Source of the DNA: Leishmania martiniquensis
Taxonomy: Eukaryota > Euglenozoa > Kinetoplastea > Trypanosomatida > Trypanosomatidae
Direction of reading: 5' to 3'
DNA length: 64,000 nucleotides
Assembly (NCBI RefSeq): GCF_017916325.1
Contig: NC_090165.1
Span: 558,001 to 622,000, forward strand
Both the position numbers and the translations under genes were made by a program. Shown here one piece after another: positions 31,734 through 42,137 of the stretch. Under the pieces are notes generated by a model. That model did not search any database. It saw nothing but the letters and a program-made list of their open reading frames with translations, and was not told the DNA's origin. Numbering within the stretch: position 1 is the first letter of the stretch; every line of letters starts with the position of its first letter.

Positions 31734-32429
31734 TGTACGAAAAGGAGCATTAGGTTATTGGTTTGGCTCTCTTTTATGTCATACCCTTCGCTCTTTGGGG
31801 GCATCTTTGTTACGATTTCATAGGCTCCACATTACGCGGAAGGCAGTGCCACAAAAACAGCGTGGCTTAATGCCGGTGCTGCATGTGACACGCCGGTACC
31901 ACTAAAATATGTGATTCAGAACGCCTTCGTTTTCGTCTTTTACCTAATGACAGCACATGACTGTTCATGAACTTTCGACCTAGATCCTGCTTTTGATTTT
32001 TTATTATCTTGTCACATAGCTCTTTGCCATTTTTTTATATCCAACAGGGTATTGCTGATCGAGCTTTCCTCTTGTAGCACTTCACCGTGAAAAGTCAAAG
32101 AAATCCTGTCAAGCAAACTGCGCCCCTACAGCTTTCGCTCTCCTTTTACCTCAAGTGCATCTTGAGAGTCACGTTTTTCTTCCAAAGGGCTAATGAAACA
32201 GGTGTGGGCTCCGTGGTACAATTCGGGTCTGCCTGAGCCTGACTGTACGCACTACTTACACGCTTGTGCCGCTATAATGCTCCTCTTTCAGCTACTTTGC
32301 TTTTGGTCCTCGTCCCTTGGCATCTATTTTCTCATCTCCCGTAAGCTTCGAGTCTCCTTTCCACCCCTCTTCTTCGGCTCTTGCCCTTTCCTTTCAAGTG
32401 ATCACAGCAGTCATGATCTGGTGCTCATC
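31734..32429 (+). other. AT-rich spacer, 0.7 kb
   Basis: Notably AT-richer than other spacers (for instance 31900-32060, with T-runs and TTTTTTATAT). The CT-tract at 32350-32395 probably belongs to the acceptor of the next gene. No gene seen. Confidence 0.6.
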
Positions 32430-32927
32430 ATGTCGCTATATTCCGACATAGTGTCCGACCAGGTGCCCGCAGCTATCTCGGCAATTCGAAGCCAGCTGGT
32501 ACAATGGGGTCCCTCTCAACTGGCCCGAGCAGTTTGCACCGTATGCATCAGCTTCTTACGGAAGTACTGGGCGTGGGCCATGTACTTCATCATTCTCCGA
32601 AAGCTGTATCGCATCTGGAGCCGCGCCAACAAGCGTGCCTCCAAGCCGAAGCGAATTAAGAGGTCCTCTGCATCTATTCCTGACAGCAGCGAGTCCGTCG
32701 CTGACTTCGTGACAACGCCTCGAACAGTGGATGCCGCGTTACTCTCTGACAGTGCGCATTCTGTGCCGTCGAAAAATCAGGTGATTGTGGGGGATGGCGT
32801 CATTGTCGTAAATCGCAACGATCGCTACGTCGAGGTGTATGAGCGCAGGAATGTCGCCAAAGTAGACAATGTCGACGCAGAGGTCAAGGCCATACTAAAG
32901 GAGTTTTCGGGCTGCAGCTGCAAGTGA
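32430..32927 (+). CDS. Small membrane-associated hypothetical protein (165 aa)
   Basis: Family not recognised. The frame is open from ATG 32193, but its first 79 codons have the composition of a pyrimidine-rich 5' region, so ATG 32430 (MSLYSDIVSD) is preferred. It gives one strong hydrophobic stretch at about residues 28-58 (including FLRKYWAWAMYFIILRKLY), then a very basic patch (KRASKPKRIKRS), a Ser/Asp-rich linker and a short beta-like part (VIVGDGVIVVNRND). The protein ends GCSCK, two cysteines next to the C-terminus that could be lipid-modified, though this is no classical CaaX box. With the longer start there would be an extra hydrophobic segment. An out-of-frame ATG at 32413 lies 17 nt upstream. 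Confidence 0.6.
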   Translation: MSLYSDIVSDQVPAAISAIRSQLVQWGPSQLARAVCTVCISFLRKYWAWAMYFIILRKLYRIWSRANKRASKPKRIKRSSASIPDSSESVADFVTTPRTVDAALLSDSAHSVPSKNQVIVGDGVIVVNRNDRYVEVYERRNVAKVDNVDAEVKAILKEFSGCSCK

Positions 32928-33621
32928 GCCCAACGGAGAGGGTGGTGACTCCTCCCTCGGGACCCTATCGGTTTTTCTCCACTTGCCTTCTTCCCTGAAG
33001 TATCCCCGATGAGGCAACATATGCTCTTGTTTCTTCTTGGTGGGTTCCCTTATGGAGCATATATGTTTTTTTTCTTTCTCTCAGCTTCTTTCAGCGAAAA
33101 GAAAAACAAACGACTGTGACTCCCTTTCTCCTACCTTATACACCGGAGGACTGAAAAATGCGGTACAGCCGTCAGACACTCCGACAAAAGATTTCCGCTG
33201 TGGTTCTCTTACCTTCTCTTTGTGGGCGTCAAATGCTGTTCTTTAACTCTGATGAGCCAAATAGAAAGGAAGTTAGTGCGACCAAGCGATAGCCATACAG
33301 CGCATAAACTATGCAAGCTGCAGCCGCAGGTGTCCTCCCGACATGGTTGCCAGCTGCTCCAAGGTACATTACCCAAAAGATACGTGGCAGTTTTTTTTTC
33401 TAGTGGCCACGGGGATATCTCTTCCGGCGTGCTTCCTCTTGGAAGGCGCCGCTGGATGTACTTGGCAGGCAGCCAATATCACCCTCCTCAACTTCCGTTG
33501 CCTCTCTTCTTGCTGCCGCCACCCTCACTTCTGCTCGTTTACTACAGATTTGTAGATCGTACGTGCGCAGTGGCGTCTTGGGGCTCTACTGCTGCTCTCT
33601 TTTCGCCTATTAGACGAGACG
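32928..33621 (+). other. AT-richer spacer, 0.7 kb
   Basis: T-rich runs (33065-33080), moderately low GC, and a CT-rich section (33480-33535) before the XMAP215 gene. No gene seen. Confidence 0.6.
33612..33613 (+). promoter_or_regulatory. Candidate spliced-leader acceptor AG for the TOG gene
   Basis: The tract CTGCTGCTCTCTTTTCGCCT (33590-33609) ends in ATTAG; the ATG at 33622 follows 8 nt later. A second AG after the CT-tract at 33536-33546 would give a longer leader with no intervening ATG. Confidence 0.35.
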
Positions 33622-36600
33622 ATGAGTCTAGACGATCAACCTATTGGGGAAGGGGGCGCCCCCAAGTCGTTTGGTGAATCTTCGGGGACCGCGGAGGACT
33701 TCAGCTCCTGCTCGGTGAGCGAAGCGCTGTCTCACAGTAATTGGAAGGCGCGTAAAGATGGGTACGAGAGAATACAAAGGGATCCTATTAAGCACAAGAA
33801 GCTTCTTCTTGACAATATCAAGCACATTACCAACGAAGGCAATGCGACAGTTCAGGAGGCTGCCATCGAGGCTCTTGTTGCCGTTCTTTCTGAGTGCAAT
33901 GACGCGGAGCGCTGCCAGCTCGCTGAGGCAGCATTGCCAATCGTTGTTGAGAAAGGCATCACTGGGCGGCCCAAAGCGGTGCAGTTGAGCCAGCAGTTTA
34001 TATATACGCTTGTAGAGGAGGGGTGCGGCGCGGTCGTTTTTGCCGCGCTTCTCCCTTCCATGAAGCATAAAACACCAAAGAACAGGCTCGCCACAGCGCA
34101 AACCGTAGCTGCGTTAGTTTCAGAGTACGGGGTACAGCACTTTCCTCTGAAAGAGATTCTGAAGGCCATGCAGCCGCTCTTCAACGACGCGAACGCGCAG
34201 GTTCGGAAAGAGGCGATCGCGCTGTGCTGCCAGTGCTATCGGTACATCGGCGCTAGCATCAAGGCGTTTCTCACAGACCTGCGAGATGTTCAGCTGCAGG
34301 AGGTTCAAAAGCAATTCCAAAGCCTCAAGGTTGGTGAGAGGCCCCCGAAGACGATCAAGGGTGCTGTAGCATCGAGCGGGGATATCAAGGGCGGTAAGAC
34401 CTCTCTTACAGCGGCCCACCCGATACGATCTCTCACCGGTGACGATACAGTTGCTGTTGACGATGCTGGCTTCGAACTTTTAGAGGAGTCAGCGGTCATA
34501 CCACGCCTCCCCAAAAATTTCTTTCGTGTAGCGCTAGATAAAGAGAAAACGTGGCAGGAGCGTGTTGAGTATGTGAGCGAGCATCTCTTGCCTCTTCTCG
34601 CAGCACCTCGGTTCCGCTCAAAGGACAACTACCACGAGCTTGCAAGCATGGTGAAGGAGTACTTAGTTGACCCACAGGCGCCGCTGATGCTTCTGGGCTT
34701 CAAAATGGTGCAGGATTGCGCTCGTGGACTGCGCAGTGACTTCGGCCCATATGCAAGGCTTTACATTTCGCCCTTGCTGGACAAAATGAAGGACAAGAAG
34801 GTGAGCGTGCAGCTCCACGTCATGAAGACGCTAGAGGACTTGATCTGCTTCAACTGCATCTCAATGGACCAGTGCAACGACGACTTTGAGCAGACGCTGC
34901 AGAGCAAGAACCCAACCCAACGCACAGTCCTGCTGAACTATCTTATCCGTATGGTGGACACTCTCGGCGATCGCAGCCGCTACACCAAGTTGGGGCGCTC
35001 CGTAGCGATGCTGGGGCGCGTAGTGAACGACGAGAAAGCATCCATCCGTGATGTGGCGTACGTACTTCTCGACCGACTGATGCAGGCCTTTGGTGCAGGT
35101 CAGTATAAGAGTCTCCTGGCGCGCCTAGATGACAACCAGCGTCATAATATGGCTACTGCCGTGGCTCGCGGTGCGCCCGCTGTGGGGCCGCGCTCTGCCA
35201 CCGAGCGACAAGCTTTGGAGCTTTCTACACAGAGTGGCGGCACCAACGGCACCACCCCATTTAGCTCACCTGCAAAAAAGGTGCCCCGTGTCGAGGACCT
35301 GTCGGCGTCGACGACAGCACTCACTTCACCGCCGCGAGTGCGCACCACACCCGCACCCGGTCCGACGGCTGTCGCTCGGCGTCTTTCTGATCTTGGCAGG
35401 GAAGATGGCGCGAAGGCGGACCCAGAGCCACACGGCGCGCTGGCATTTGCGCCGCCTCGAGCCTCGTCGCTGGCGCGCAGGTCCGTGGCATCAAGCGCGT
35501 CCGTCCCGGAGCGGCAGTCAGTTGGGAGAGGTCGTGCTGCTGCCGCACGTGGCAGCGGTGTCGGCCACAACGGTAGCAAGGCGGCCGGAGAAGACTTCGT
35601 TGCCCTGGAGTCGTTGCTCCCGACAAAGATGGAGTCTCTGACGATGATACTCGGGCTGCTGAACGGCGACAGCACGGTGCTCGACTTGGTGCGGTCACAT
35701 GAGTGGGCGCGGCGACAAGAGGGTGTGAAGAAGGTCTTTGCCATGGTGCAGCAGTGGACGCCAGCACAGGCTACACGTGCCATGGAGTACTTGCTGGTGT
35801 ACATCCGAGCACACCCCTCCTTCCGCGAGCCGACTTTTCAAGTTTTCACCCTCATCACCCAGGTCTTTCGTGTGGCGCTGGCAAAGGTGACGACGCTGAG
35901 TATGGCAGCGGGTTACGCCATCGTGTCTGGCTTTACATCACGTCTTGCTGAGCCCAAGAACAAGCCTTTAGTGCGTGAGGTATGCAGCCTTGTTGCCGGC
36001 AAGCTTGGCCAGCGCTTTGTTGTACGCCACATGCTAGACACGGCTGCTACAGTCAAGACGCCGAAGCTACTGCAGGAAGTGTGTGAGTATGTGCGAGAGG
36101 CAGTCCAGCAACAGTCAGACAGTGAGGAGGCTGTGCGAGAAGTGGTGGAAGCGAAAGGTGTGTTGCACTTCGTCAAGACGGTGTGCTCCAACTTCAACAG
36201 CACCGGGGCGCGGCAGGAGGCGGTGCTGCTCCTCGTAGCCTTGCGCCGCTCGCCACAGGTGCCGACCGTAGCGGTGGAGAGGTGCGTGGCGTCACTTCAG
36301 CCTCCATTGCGGGCTTTGTTTGAGCGAGAGCTGAACCGGCCGGAGGGCGTAACCACGATTGCTGGGCCGTCACCGCCGATAAGAACCTCAGTGGCACTCC
36401 CTGCTGGTGCAGCGGCGCCGACACCGCCATCCCCTATGCAGAAACGAGTACGCACGGTCAGCCAGTCAACCGGGCCCGGTACGCGCACAAGCGTCCCGGC
36501 ATCGGCGTCACCGAGCCGCCCTTCGCTGCAGCGGCGCTCGCTTAGTGACGCAGAGGTGTCTCCAAATTCTCATCATCGCACGTCCTCTACCGGTGGCACG

Positions 36601-39456
36601 GGGGCGACAACGCGTCTTACCAACGGACATGCCAGCTCTGTGAGACCATTGACACGCAACAGTTGTTCTGGCGGCGCCGCCTTGCCAGGAGGTCTCCGGT
36701 CCATCCTGCACGAGATCAATTCCGGCGTGGACTGGCGCGATCGACTGAATGGTGTCCGACACGCCGAGGCTTTCGTGGCAGAAACACCACGGCCGCTCCC
36801 AGGCCACTGCGCCGCAGCGCTGCTCAAGGCACTGCAAGGTCGCTTCGAGGAGGCGAACAAGAACATCGTCGTGGACGTGCTGCGCTTAATTCCCGTAGTG
36901 GTTGATGCCGCCAGGTCAGAGGAGTGCCGCTCCGCGCTGCGACAGCTGACCCCGGGGGTGCTGGCAATGCTCGGAGACCAGAAGGCTGCCTTGCGCGAGG
37001 AGGCGCGGCACGTGGCGTTCTTTGCGATGAGCGTTGTGGGCCTTGAATCCCTCCTGCCACTCCTACAGCGACCGTTGTCGTCGGACTCAAACGCGTGCCG
37101 GCAGAACGTGCTCGAAATGATGGTCAAAGGGTTCGAGCAGCTTCCTGCGGACGCGACGATGCCTCGCGCTGGAATGCAGCTGCTCACCCCGGCTGTGATA
37201 GCCTCCATTATGGACCGTCTGCTTGAGGTACGCGTAGTCGCGGAGCAGGTGCTGGGCTGTATGCTAGGCGTTGTAGGTGAGGACACGGTCATGCAAAGCG
37301 TGCAGCAACTCAAGCCAGCCGAGCAGCAAGCGGTGATGCCGGCGGTAGAGAGGCAGATTGAGCACAGACGACGCCAACTGCAAGAGAAACAGCCCGAGGA
37401 GCTACAGGAGCAGCTACCGTCAGTAGCGAAGGCTGTCTTGTCCTTTCCGACAGTAGCGAGCGGCCATCTTGACAACGAAGAGAGCCGGTGCGAAACACCA
37501 TACCAATCGGCGCCGTCGGTGAGCAGCCCTGGAACTCCACGCGTGGCCAGCAGCGGCACCGCGACACCGCGCCGCTGGTCAGCAGCCCACGCAACGTGCA
37601 ATGTGCGCCCGGATACCACCACCACGCGACAAAACAGTAAATGCGCCGGCACACAGGAATCAGAGGTTGCAATGCACGCTAGATCAACGGATCAAGCGCT
37701 TGCGGGTGCCGCAGCTGCACAGTCTCGGCCACTGCCGGCATCTTCCAGTGGACCTGTTACACGATCTGCCGTGCTTCCGAGTCGTCTGTCCGCTGCATCG
37801 AAGACGGCCATGCCTGCAAAGGTGTCGCCGCTATCAGACGCGGCCTGCACCCTGATCATGACCACCGACGTCTCTCCCCTCGCTGATGACAACGAGGAAC
37901 TGTATACAATCCGTGAGATCCTCGTTGGGCTGCGGTCGGCCACCTCCGAGGTTGCACTAGCGATGTGTAACGACTTTCTCCGTCACCTGCGCGCGGGCGT
38001 CGACTGCGGCACTCCCGAGGTAGTCCAGGTGATGGTGGAACGCTTGTACGAAAACACGCAGCACTTTAACAGTGACTTGGCTCATGCGTTGATTGAGTGC
38101 CTGACGGCGATGTTCGTGACCCCGCGCTGCGCAATGCGCTGCCACTGCCAGCTGCTGTTTCGTGTGATGGGTGCCTTCTTCGACTGCCTCTTGTCGGAGA
38201 GGTTCTCGCTGCATGAGCCAGTGATCAAAGCCTTAAACGCTACAACGCTGAGGCTGCTTGAGGGTTGCCCTACTAACGACGTGTTCAGCGCGCTGCTGTC
38301 CCGACTGACCACCTACTCTGCTGCCTACCTCTCCAGTGGCCAGAAGACGGATCTGAAGTTCATTCAGGTGACGGTGAAGTGCGTGATGCGAGTGGACTTG
38401 GCCAAAGTAAGCCCTGACACCATCATTTTGTGCTGCCACGAATATTTGCTGCAGCACCCGCCAAGTGCATTTCGTAACTTGGACGACTTGCCGATTCGGA
38501 CGGTGAAGACAGTTTTGCAGACGACCACGAAGCGGCACGGAGTAGCGCTCCTGACCACAGCTGAGAATCTTGTAGGGCCGCAGAATCTCGTCACGCACTT
38601 TATTCGCGCCTGCCTGGAGTTGCGCAACAAGGCCGCGAAGGAGAGGGGGCAGAACGAGGAACAAGCGATCGAGGAGAGCCGCCACGAGCAGCGAGCGAGT
38701 CAGTCGCCGGCTCCCTCTTCTGCGAAAGAAAAGGCCCGCTCCTCGCCACCAACGTCGAGCTCCATCACCGCTGCTACTAGTGGTGCTGCTACTGCCGCCG
38801 CCGCCAGAGCTGTTTCTCCTGGTACAACCCCGACCACTGCCACAGCCTCGCTCACCCCTAAAAAGGTCATTTTCACGCCGTTGCGGCGAAAGAAACGCGC
38901 GAGTCAGCACGCTGACCCCAATACAACTCTGACATCCTTCCTGAGCACAACCGCGGCCTCCGCCACTGGTTCTTCGCCTGGAGGCTTATCTTCGATGTCC
39001 GCGCCGGCGCGCACGTCGCGCACTCCCCTGAAAGGGTGTTCACGACTACAAGCTGCCGCTGTCGCCGGCCAGGGCGCGCCAGAGAGCCCTGCACCGAGCA
39101 CCGCTGCTGTCGCCGGCTCGTCTACAGTAATGACGAAGAGTGGGCTCAATGGGCGGGCACATTCCAGCCAAACAAATGTCTCGGCAGCGACCCCCAGAGA
39201 CGCTAAGAAGGACTTGACCGAGATCTTTGCCCATATCCGCAACCATGTCACTTCGAGCAGCGGCATCGATGAGCTTTACACAATACTGAGGAATGCACCT
39301 CTAAACAGCTACGAGGAAGCATTTCGCGTGCAGTTCAATCGCTGCTCGGAAGCGTTCCGGCTGTACATCAAGCGAAAGCTCGAGCGCAAGGTTGAGGAGG
39401 ACTCTAGCAAGCCTGCAAACTTTAAGCTGCCGCCGGTGCTCCAGAATCTCTCGTAG
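33622..39456 (+). CDS. XMAP215/ch-TOG family microtubule-associated protein (1944 aa)
   Basis: XMAP215 proteins (Stu2, Dis1, CKAP5) bind tubulin through TOG domains, act as polymerases at microtubule plus ends and also work at spindle poles. Order seen: TOG1 at about residues 34-245 (starts HSNWKARKDGYERI, the family signature), TOG2 at 297-510, a basic Ser/Ala-rich linker, helical-repeat arrays at about 670-905 and 1020-1257 that look like further TOGs, a Ser/Thr-rich linker, and a C-terminal helical domain at 1418-1673 containing LPIRTVKTVLQTT, equivalent to FPIRTLKTLL in vertebrate ch-TOG. The extreme C-terminus (1863-1927, LTEIFAHIRN ... AFRLYIKRKL) matches the conserved tail helix bundle that binds TACC proteins. 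ATG 33622 directly precedes the conserved start. Length is like the metazoan proteins and longer than yeast Stu2. The first 1.5 kb of the gene is less GC-rich than the rest. Confidence 0.93.
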   Translation: MSLDDQPIGEGGAPKSFGESSGTAEDFSSCSVSEALSHSNWKARKDGYERIQRDPIKHKKLLLDNIKHITNEGNATVQEAAIEALVAVLSECNDAERCQLAEAALPIVVEKGITGRPKAVQLSQQFIYTLVEEGCGAVVFAALLPSMKHKTPKNRLATAQTVAALVSEYGVQHFPLKEILKAMQPLFNDANAQVRKEAIALCCQCYRYIGASIKAFLTDLRDVQLQEVQKQFQSLKVGERPPKTIKGAVASSGDIKGGKTSLTAAHPIRSLTGDDTVAVDDAGFELLEESAVIPRLPKNFFRVALDKEKTWQERVEYVSEHLLPLLAAPRFRSKDNYHELASMVKEYLVDPQAPLMLLGFKMVQDCARGLRSDFGPYARLYISPLLDKMKDKKVSVQLHVMKTLEDLICFNCISMDQCNDDFEQTLQSKNPTQRTVLLNYLIRMVDTLGDRSRYTKLGRSVAMLGRVVNDEKASIRDVAYVLLDRLMQAFGAGQYKSLLARLDDNQRHNMATAVARGAPAVGPRSATERQALELSTQSGGTNGTTPFSSPAKKVPRVEDLSASTTALTSPPRVRTTPAPGPTAVARRLSDLGREDGAKADPEPHGALAFAPPRASSLARRSVASSASVPERQSVGRGRAAAARGSGVGHNGSKAAGEDFVALESLLPTKMESLTMILGLLNGDSTVLDLVRSHEWARRQEGVKKVFAMVQQWTPAQATRAMEYLLVYIRAHPSFREPTFQVFTLITQVFRVALAKVTTLSMAAGYAIVSGFTSRLAEPKNKPLVREVCSLVAGKLGQRFVVRHMLDTAATVKTPKLLQEVCEYVREAVQQQSDSEEAVREVVEAKGVLHFVKTVCSNFNSTGARQEAVLLLVALRRSPQVPTVAVERCVASLQPPLRALFERELNRPEGVTTIAGPSPPIRTSVALPAGAAAPTPPSPMQKRVRTVSQSTGPGTRTSVPASASPSRPSLQRRSLSDAEVSPNSHHRTSSTGGTGATTRLTNGHASSVRPLTRNSCSGGAALPGGLRSILHEINSGVDWRDRLNGVRHAEAFVAETPRPLPGHCAAALLKALQGRFEEANKNIVVDVLRLIPVVVDAARSEECRSALRQLTPGVLAMLGDQKAALREEARHVAFFAMSVVGLESLLPLLQRPLSSDSNACRQNVLEMMVKGFEQLPADATMPRAGMQLLTPAVIASIMDRLLEVRVVAEQVLGCMLGVVGEDTVMQSVQQLKPAEQQAVMPAVERQIEHRRRQLQEKQPEELQEQLPSVAKAVLSFPTVASGHLDNEESRCETPYQSAPSVSSPGTPRVASSGTATPRRWSAAHATCNVRPDTTTTRQNSKCAGTQESEVAMHARSTDQALAGAAAAQSRPLPASSSGPVTRSAVLPSRLSAASKTAMPAKVSPLSDAACTLIMTTDVSPLADDNEELYTIREILVGLRSATSEVALAMCNDFLRHLRAGVDCGTPEVVQVMVERLYENTQHFNSDLAHALIECLTAMFVTPRCAMRCHCQLLFRVMGAFFDCLLSERFSLHEPVIKALNATTLRLLEGCPTNDVFSALLSRLTTYSAAYLSSGQKTDLKFIQVTVKCVMRVDLAKVSPDTIILCCHEYLLQHPPSAFRNLDDLPIRTVKTVLQTTTKRHGVALLTTAENLVGPQNLVTHFIRACLELRNKAAKERGQNEEQAIEESRHEQRASQSPAPSSAKEKARSSPPTSSSITAATSGAATAAAARAVSPGTTPTTATASLTPKKVIFTPLRRKKRASQHADPNTTLTSFLSTTAASATGSSPGGLSSMSAPARTSRTPLKGCSRLQAAAVAGQGAPESPAPSTAAVAGSSTVMTKSGLNGRAHSSQTNVSAATPRDAKKDLTEIFAHIRNHVTSSSGIDELYTILRNAPLNSYEEAFRVQFNRCSEAFRLYIKRKLERKVEEDSSKPANFKLPPVLQNLS

Positions 39457-42137
39457 CACGTTTCCTTGCTCTCGTATCCCTCATTTCGCTGCCCGCTCTA
39501 AGAGTAAGGGATAGTCTTTCGCAGCATCTGCTGAGCTTGGTGGTGAGTGTCGCGTCGCCCTACCGTGCGCGGCATGCTGTTCATCCGGAATGGCGCGCGC
39601 GTGCCTCTGCTTCCTTTTTCCCTGTGCAAGCCGCCCTGCCATCCCCGCCTTGGACTCGCCATCACCACGTCCTCCCCTCCTCCCACGAAGTCCGGTGATG
39701 GTACATCCGCTCTTGTGCTTTTACAGCCCTTGTCACCGGTCCCGTGTGACGGAGGGGTGCTTGGGTGGGTGGGAAGCTCACTTCAGTGCGTGTGGCAAGA
39801 AAGGGGGGCTCCAGTGCCTCCACTCTCTCCCCCACCCTCTCTCTCTGGGAGGAAGGTCAAGCAGCCCGCCCCTCGCCTTCTGTCCCTTTCCAGACACGGA
39901 CCCGCCTCTGCGAGTGGCAGGGCCACCTCCCTACAACGCGGAGAAGCCGGAGTGATGGATCGCTGCCGGCTGCCAGGCCCTGCATGGCGTTGCGTCAGTG
40001 TGGCGGGTGACCCTGAAGACGTATGTGCCATCCCCCCGTGACGATCAATGTGTCAGCGTAGCCCGAGCGTATCTTGCCCTGCCCTCGCTCTGCCGACTGG
40101 CGCGGCGGCTGAGCGGCATGGGAAGAGGGGGGGGAATGCGCCACGTGGCGGCCGGGGCCTTGCTGAGGTGGCCGAGCTGCCACTGCCGTGACGCGTGTAT
40201 CTGCGTCTGCCTTCGCAGGACGAGGGGAGGGGGTGGCCTCTGTGGCAGGTCGCGGCGGAGAGGAGGGGGAGGGCGGCGAATGGACGTGTGACTCGGGCGC
40301 TGCGGTGTGCGTGTGTGGCAGAGCGAATGGAAATGCCGGATAAAGGGAAGGAGAACATAGAGTCGATGCACGCAATAAAAAGGGTGGGGCCTCTTTGCAG
40401 GACCATAGGCCGGTCTGTTTCTTAAGTGCATCGCTGCCTTTCTGGTAACCTCATGTTGCTCTCGCCGTGTGTTGCGAAACGTCTCCTCGGAGAGACGCTC
40501 CTGGGGGTGGGCTTTGCCGCTGCCTCTTCTCATCGCCACTACACACGAAGAGGGAGCCGCCGTTCTGCCCTTTGGACTTGTTCGTTCAGTGTTGACCTGT
40601 TTTTAGAGTTCACGTCCTTTCCTCCGTACGCTGGCCCGATTTCTCTTCCCAAAAGCCGCGCTGAGCCCACCGTGAAAACCCCCTTCATCCACCTCGAGAG
40701 GACAGACCGGGTGCACGTTGTTCAAGATGTTTGACTGTCTCTCACGCCCTCTTCCTCTGCTGCGGGCCCGACACTCACTTTTGTTCCCCCCTTTCTTCCC
40801 CCCTGCTCGTTATGGTGAGGTGAAGGAAGGAGCAAAGAACGGAGTCCGTGCGCGTAGAAGGGGGATGGCAGGTGGTGGTGGGGAGGAGGGGACTCTGAAT
40901 CCAGTTGTTCACATCATACGCAGAAAAAAATACCATCTGTTCCTCTTTTCCATTCTCTCTTTCCAGTGTGATGTGAATCGCAGATGCGGTTTTGGTCTTT
41001 GTATTTGGTTCTTGTGGGCGCATGCATTGACTTCGCCTCGTGGCCACTATGTCAGTGGACGCTACATGTGGTGGTGGTGGCATGCTTGTGGAAGTCTGCA
41101 TCAGGGTGCTACGGAATGCCTTTTCTTTCCTCCTTCGCTGTACTCCTCGAATCTGGCATTGAGGCATCACTCAGATAGCGTGTGTGCACATTAAGGGCAC
41201 GTATGTATAGGTCTTTCTGCTGTGTACGTACCACTAAATAGCAGAAAGGGTGCATGCTGCACCCACTGGGCATCCCCCAGAGAAAAGCGTTTTGAGGTGG
41301 CTGTGTGTCTTCCGTCTTCCCTACCCACTCTGCAAGGAGCTCGCCTGCATCTACTCGCTCGCGCGACGAGAGGTCGTGACCGGTGTTCTCTTCGGTCGGT
41401 CTCTCTCGCTCTTTCGATGGTCGAAGGCCTTTTTGCTTTGTTTTTTTCCATTTCTCTGTGATGTGTGGGCCCCTTTTCTCCCCAGCCTCTTGCCGTTTAC
41501 TCTTTTTCCTCCGTGCTGCGGAGGCTTGGAAAACTCTCTCGGCCCCTTTCCTCTCTGCATTCTCACGCTGTGCGTTTGTGTGCGGGGGAGGGGGGGAAGG
41601 TGCATTGCATGCAATGCACGTGGCACCACCGCGTCCGTTTGTATGTCAGCTTGTATGCCTGCGTGCTGCAATGCTTGCCTGCTCTTGCTTCGGCATTTTT
41701 TCCGAGGGCTGTGGCAGGCGGAAGGATAGGTCTCGCGCAGAGGCTGGAAATAGAAGGGCTTGAAACTTTTCCTCAAGGAGCGTGGTGCAGTGGTGTTGGT
41801 GTTTGGAGGGGGGGGCAGAGCGTGTTGCCATTGGTGGGATTGCACTGCTGTTCTCGCTTTCCAGCGCGCAGCCTCTCCGCTGTTTCGCGTCTAGGTGGTC
41901 TACCTCTCTCTCTCGCTACGCCGTCGCCTGCTGGCCTCTACTGCTGCCTGTGACATCTGCGCTCGAATCGCTTTCTCCCTCTCCCTGCCCCAATCAAAGC
42001 GAAGGAGAGAGAAAACACCTCCTCAGGCACCTTCACATCAGCGAGGAACCTCTTGTGTTCCTGATATCGACACTCATACACACCCACACGTATGCAAGGG
42101 CTCGCCCCCTTGCGAATGGCGGGACGACAGAGTTGCC
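39457..42137 (+). other. Gene-free stretch, 2.7 kb, with repeat copy A
   Basis: Contains the 622-bp repeat (annotated separately), TG/GT-rich sections, CT-tracts (40740-40805, 41465-41560, 41905-41995) and a poly-G run. Frames inside the repeat occur identically in both copies and have no recognisable protein. No gene. Confidence 0.6.
39733..40354 (+). repeat. 622-bp perfect direct repeat, copy A (possible SIDER2-like retroposon)
   Basis: Compared line by line, this segment is identical to 60493-61114 at a constant offset of 20760 bp; both flanks diverge at once. It lies in the 3' flank of the XMAP215 gene. Size, 3'-UTR location and same-strand orientation fit the SIDER family of short degenerate retroposons of Leishmania, but no target-site duplication or clear poly-A end was seen and the family name is a guess. 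Complete identity is unusual for SIDERs, which usually diverge. Confidence 0.95.

Noticed and set aside
36573..37652. 359-codon minus-strand frame
   Set aside because: Shadow of the XMAP215 gene, whose + frame is clearly conserved.
39547..40041. 164-codon frame overlapping repeat copy A, with matching frame in copy B
   Set aside because: Identical frames arise from the repeat itself; protein text is low-complexity and the frame ends without any domain.
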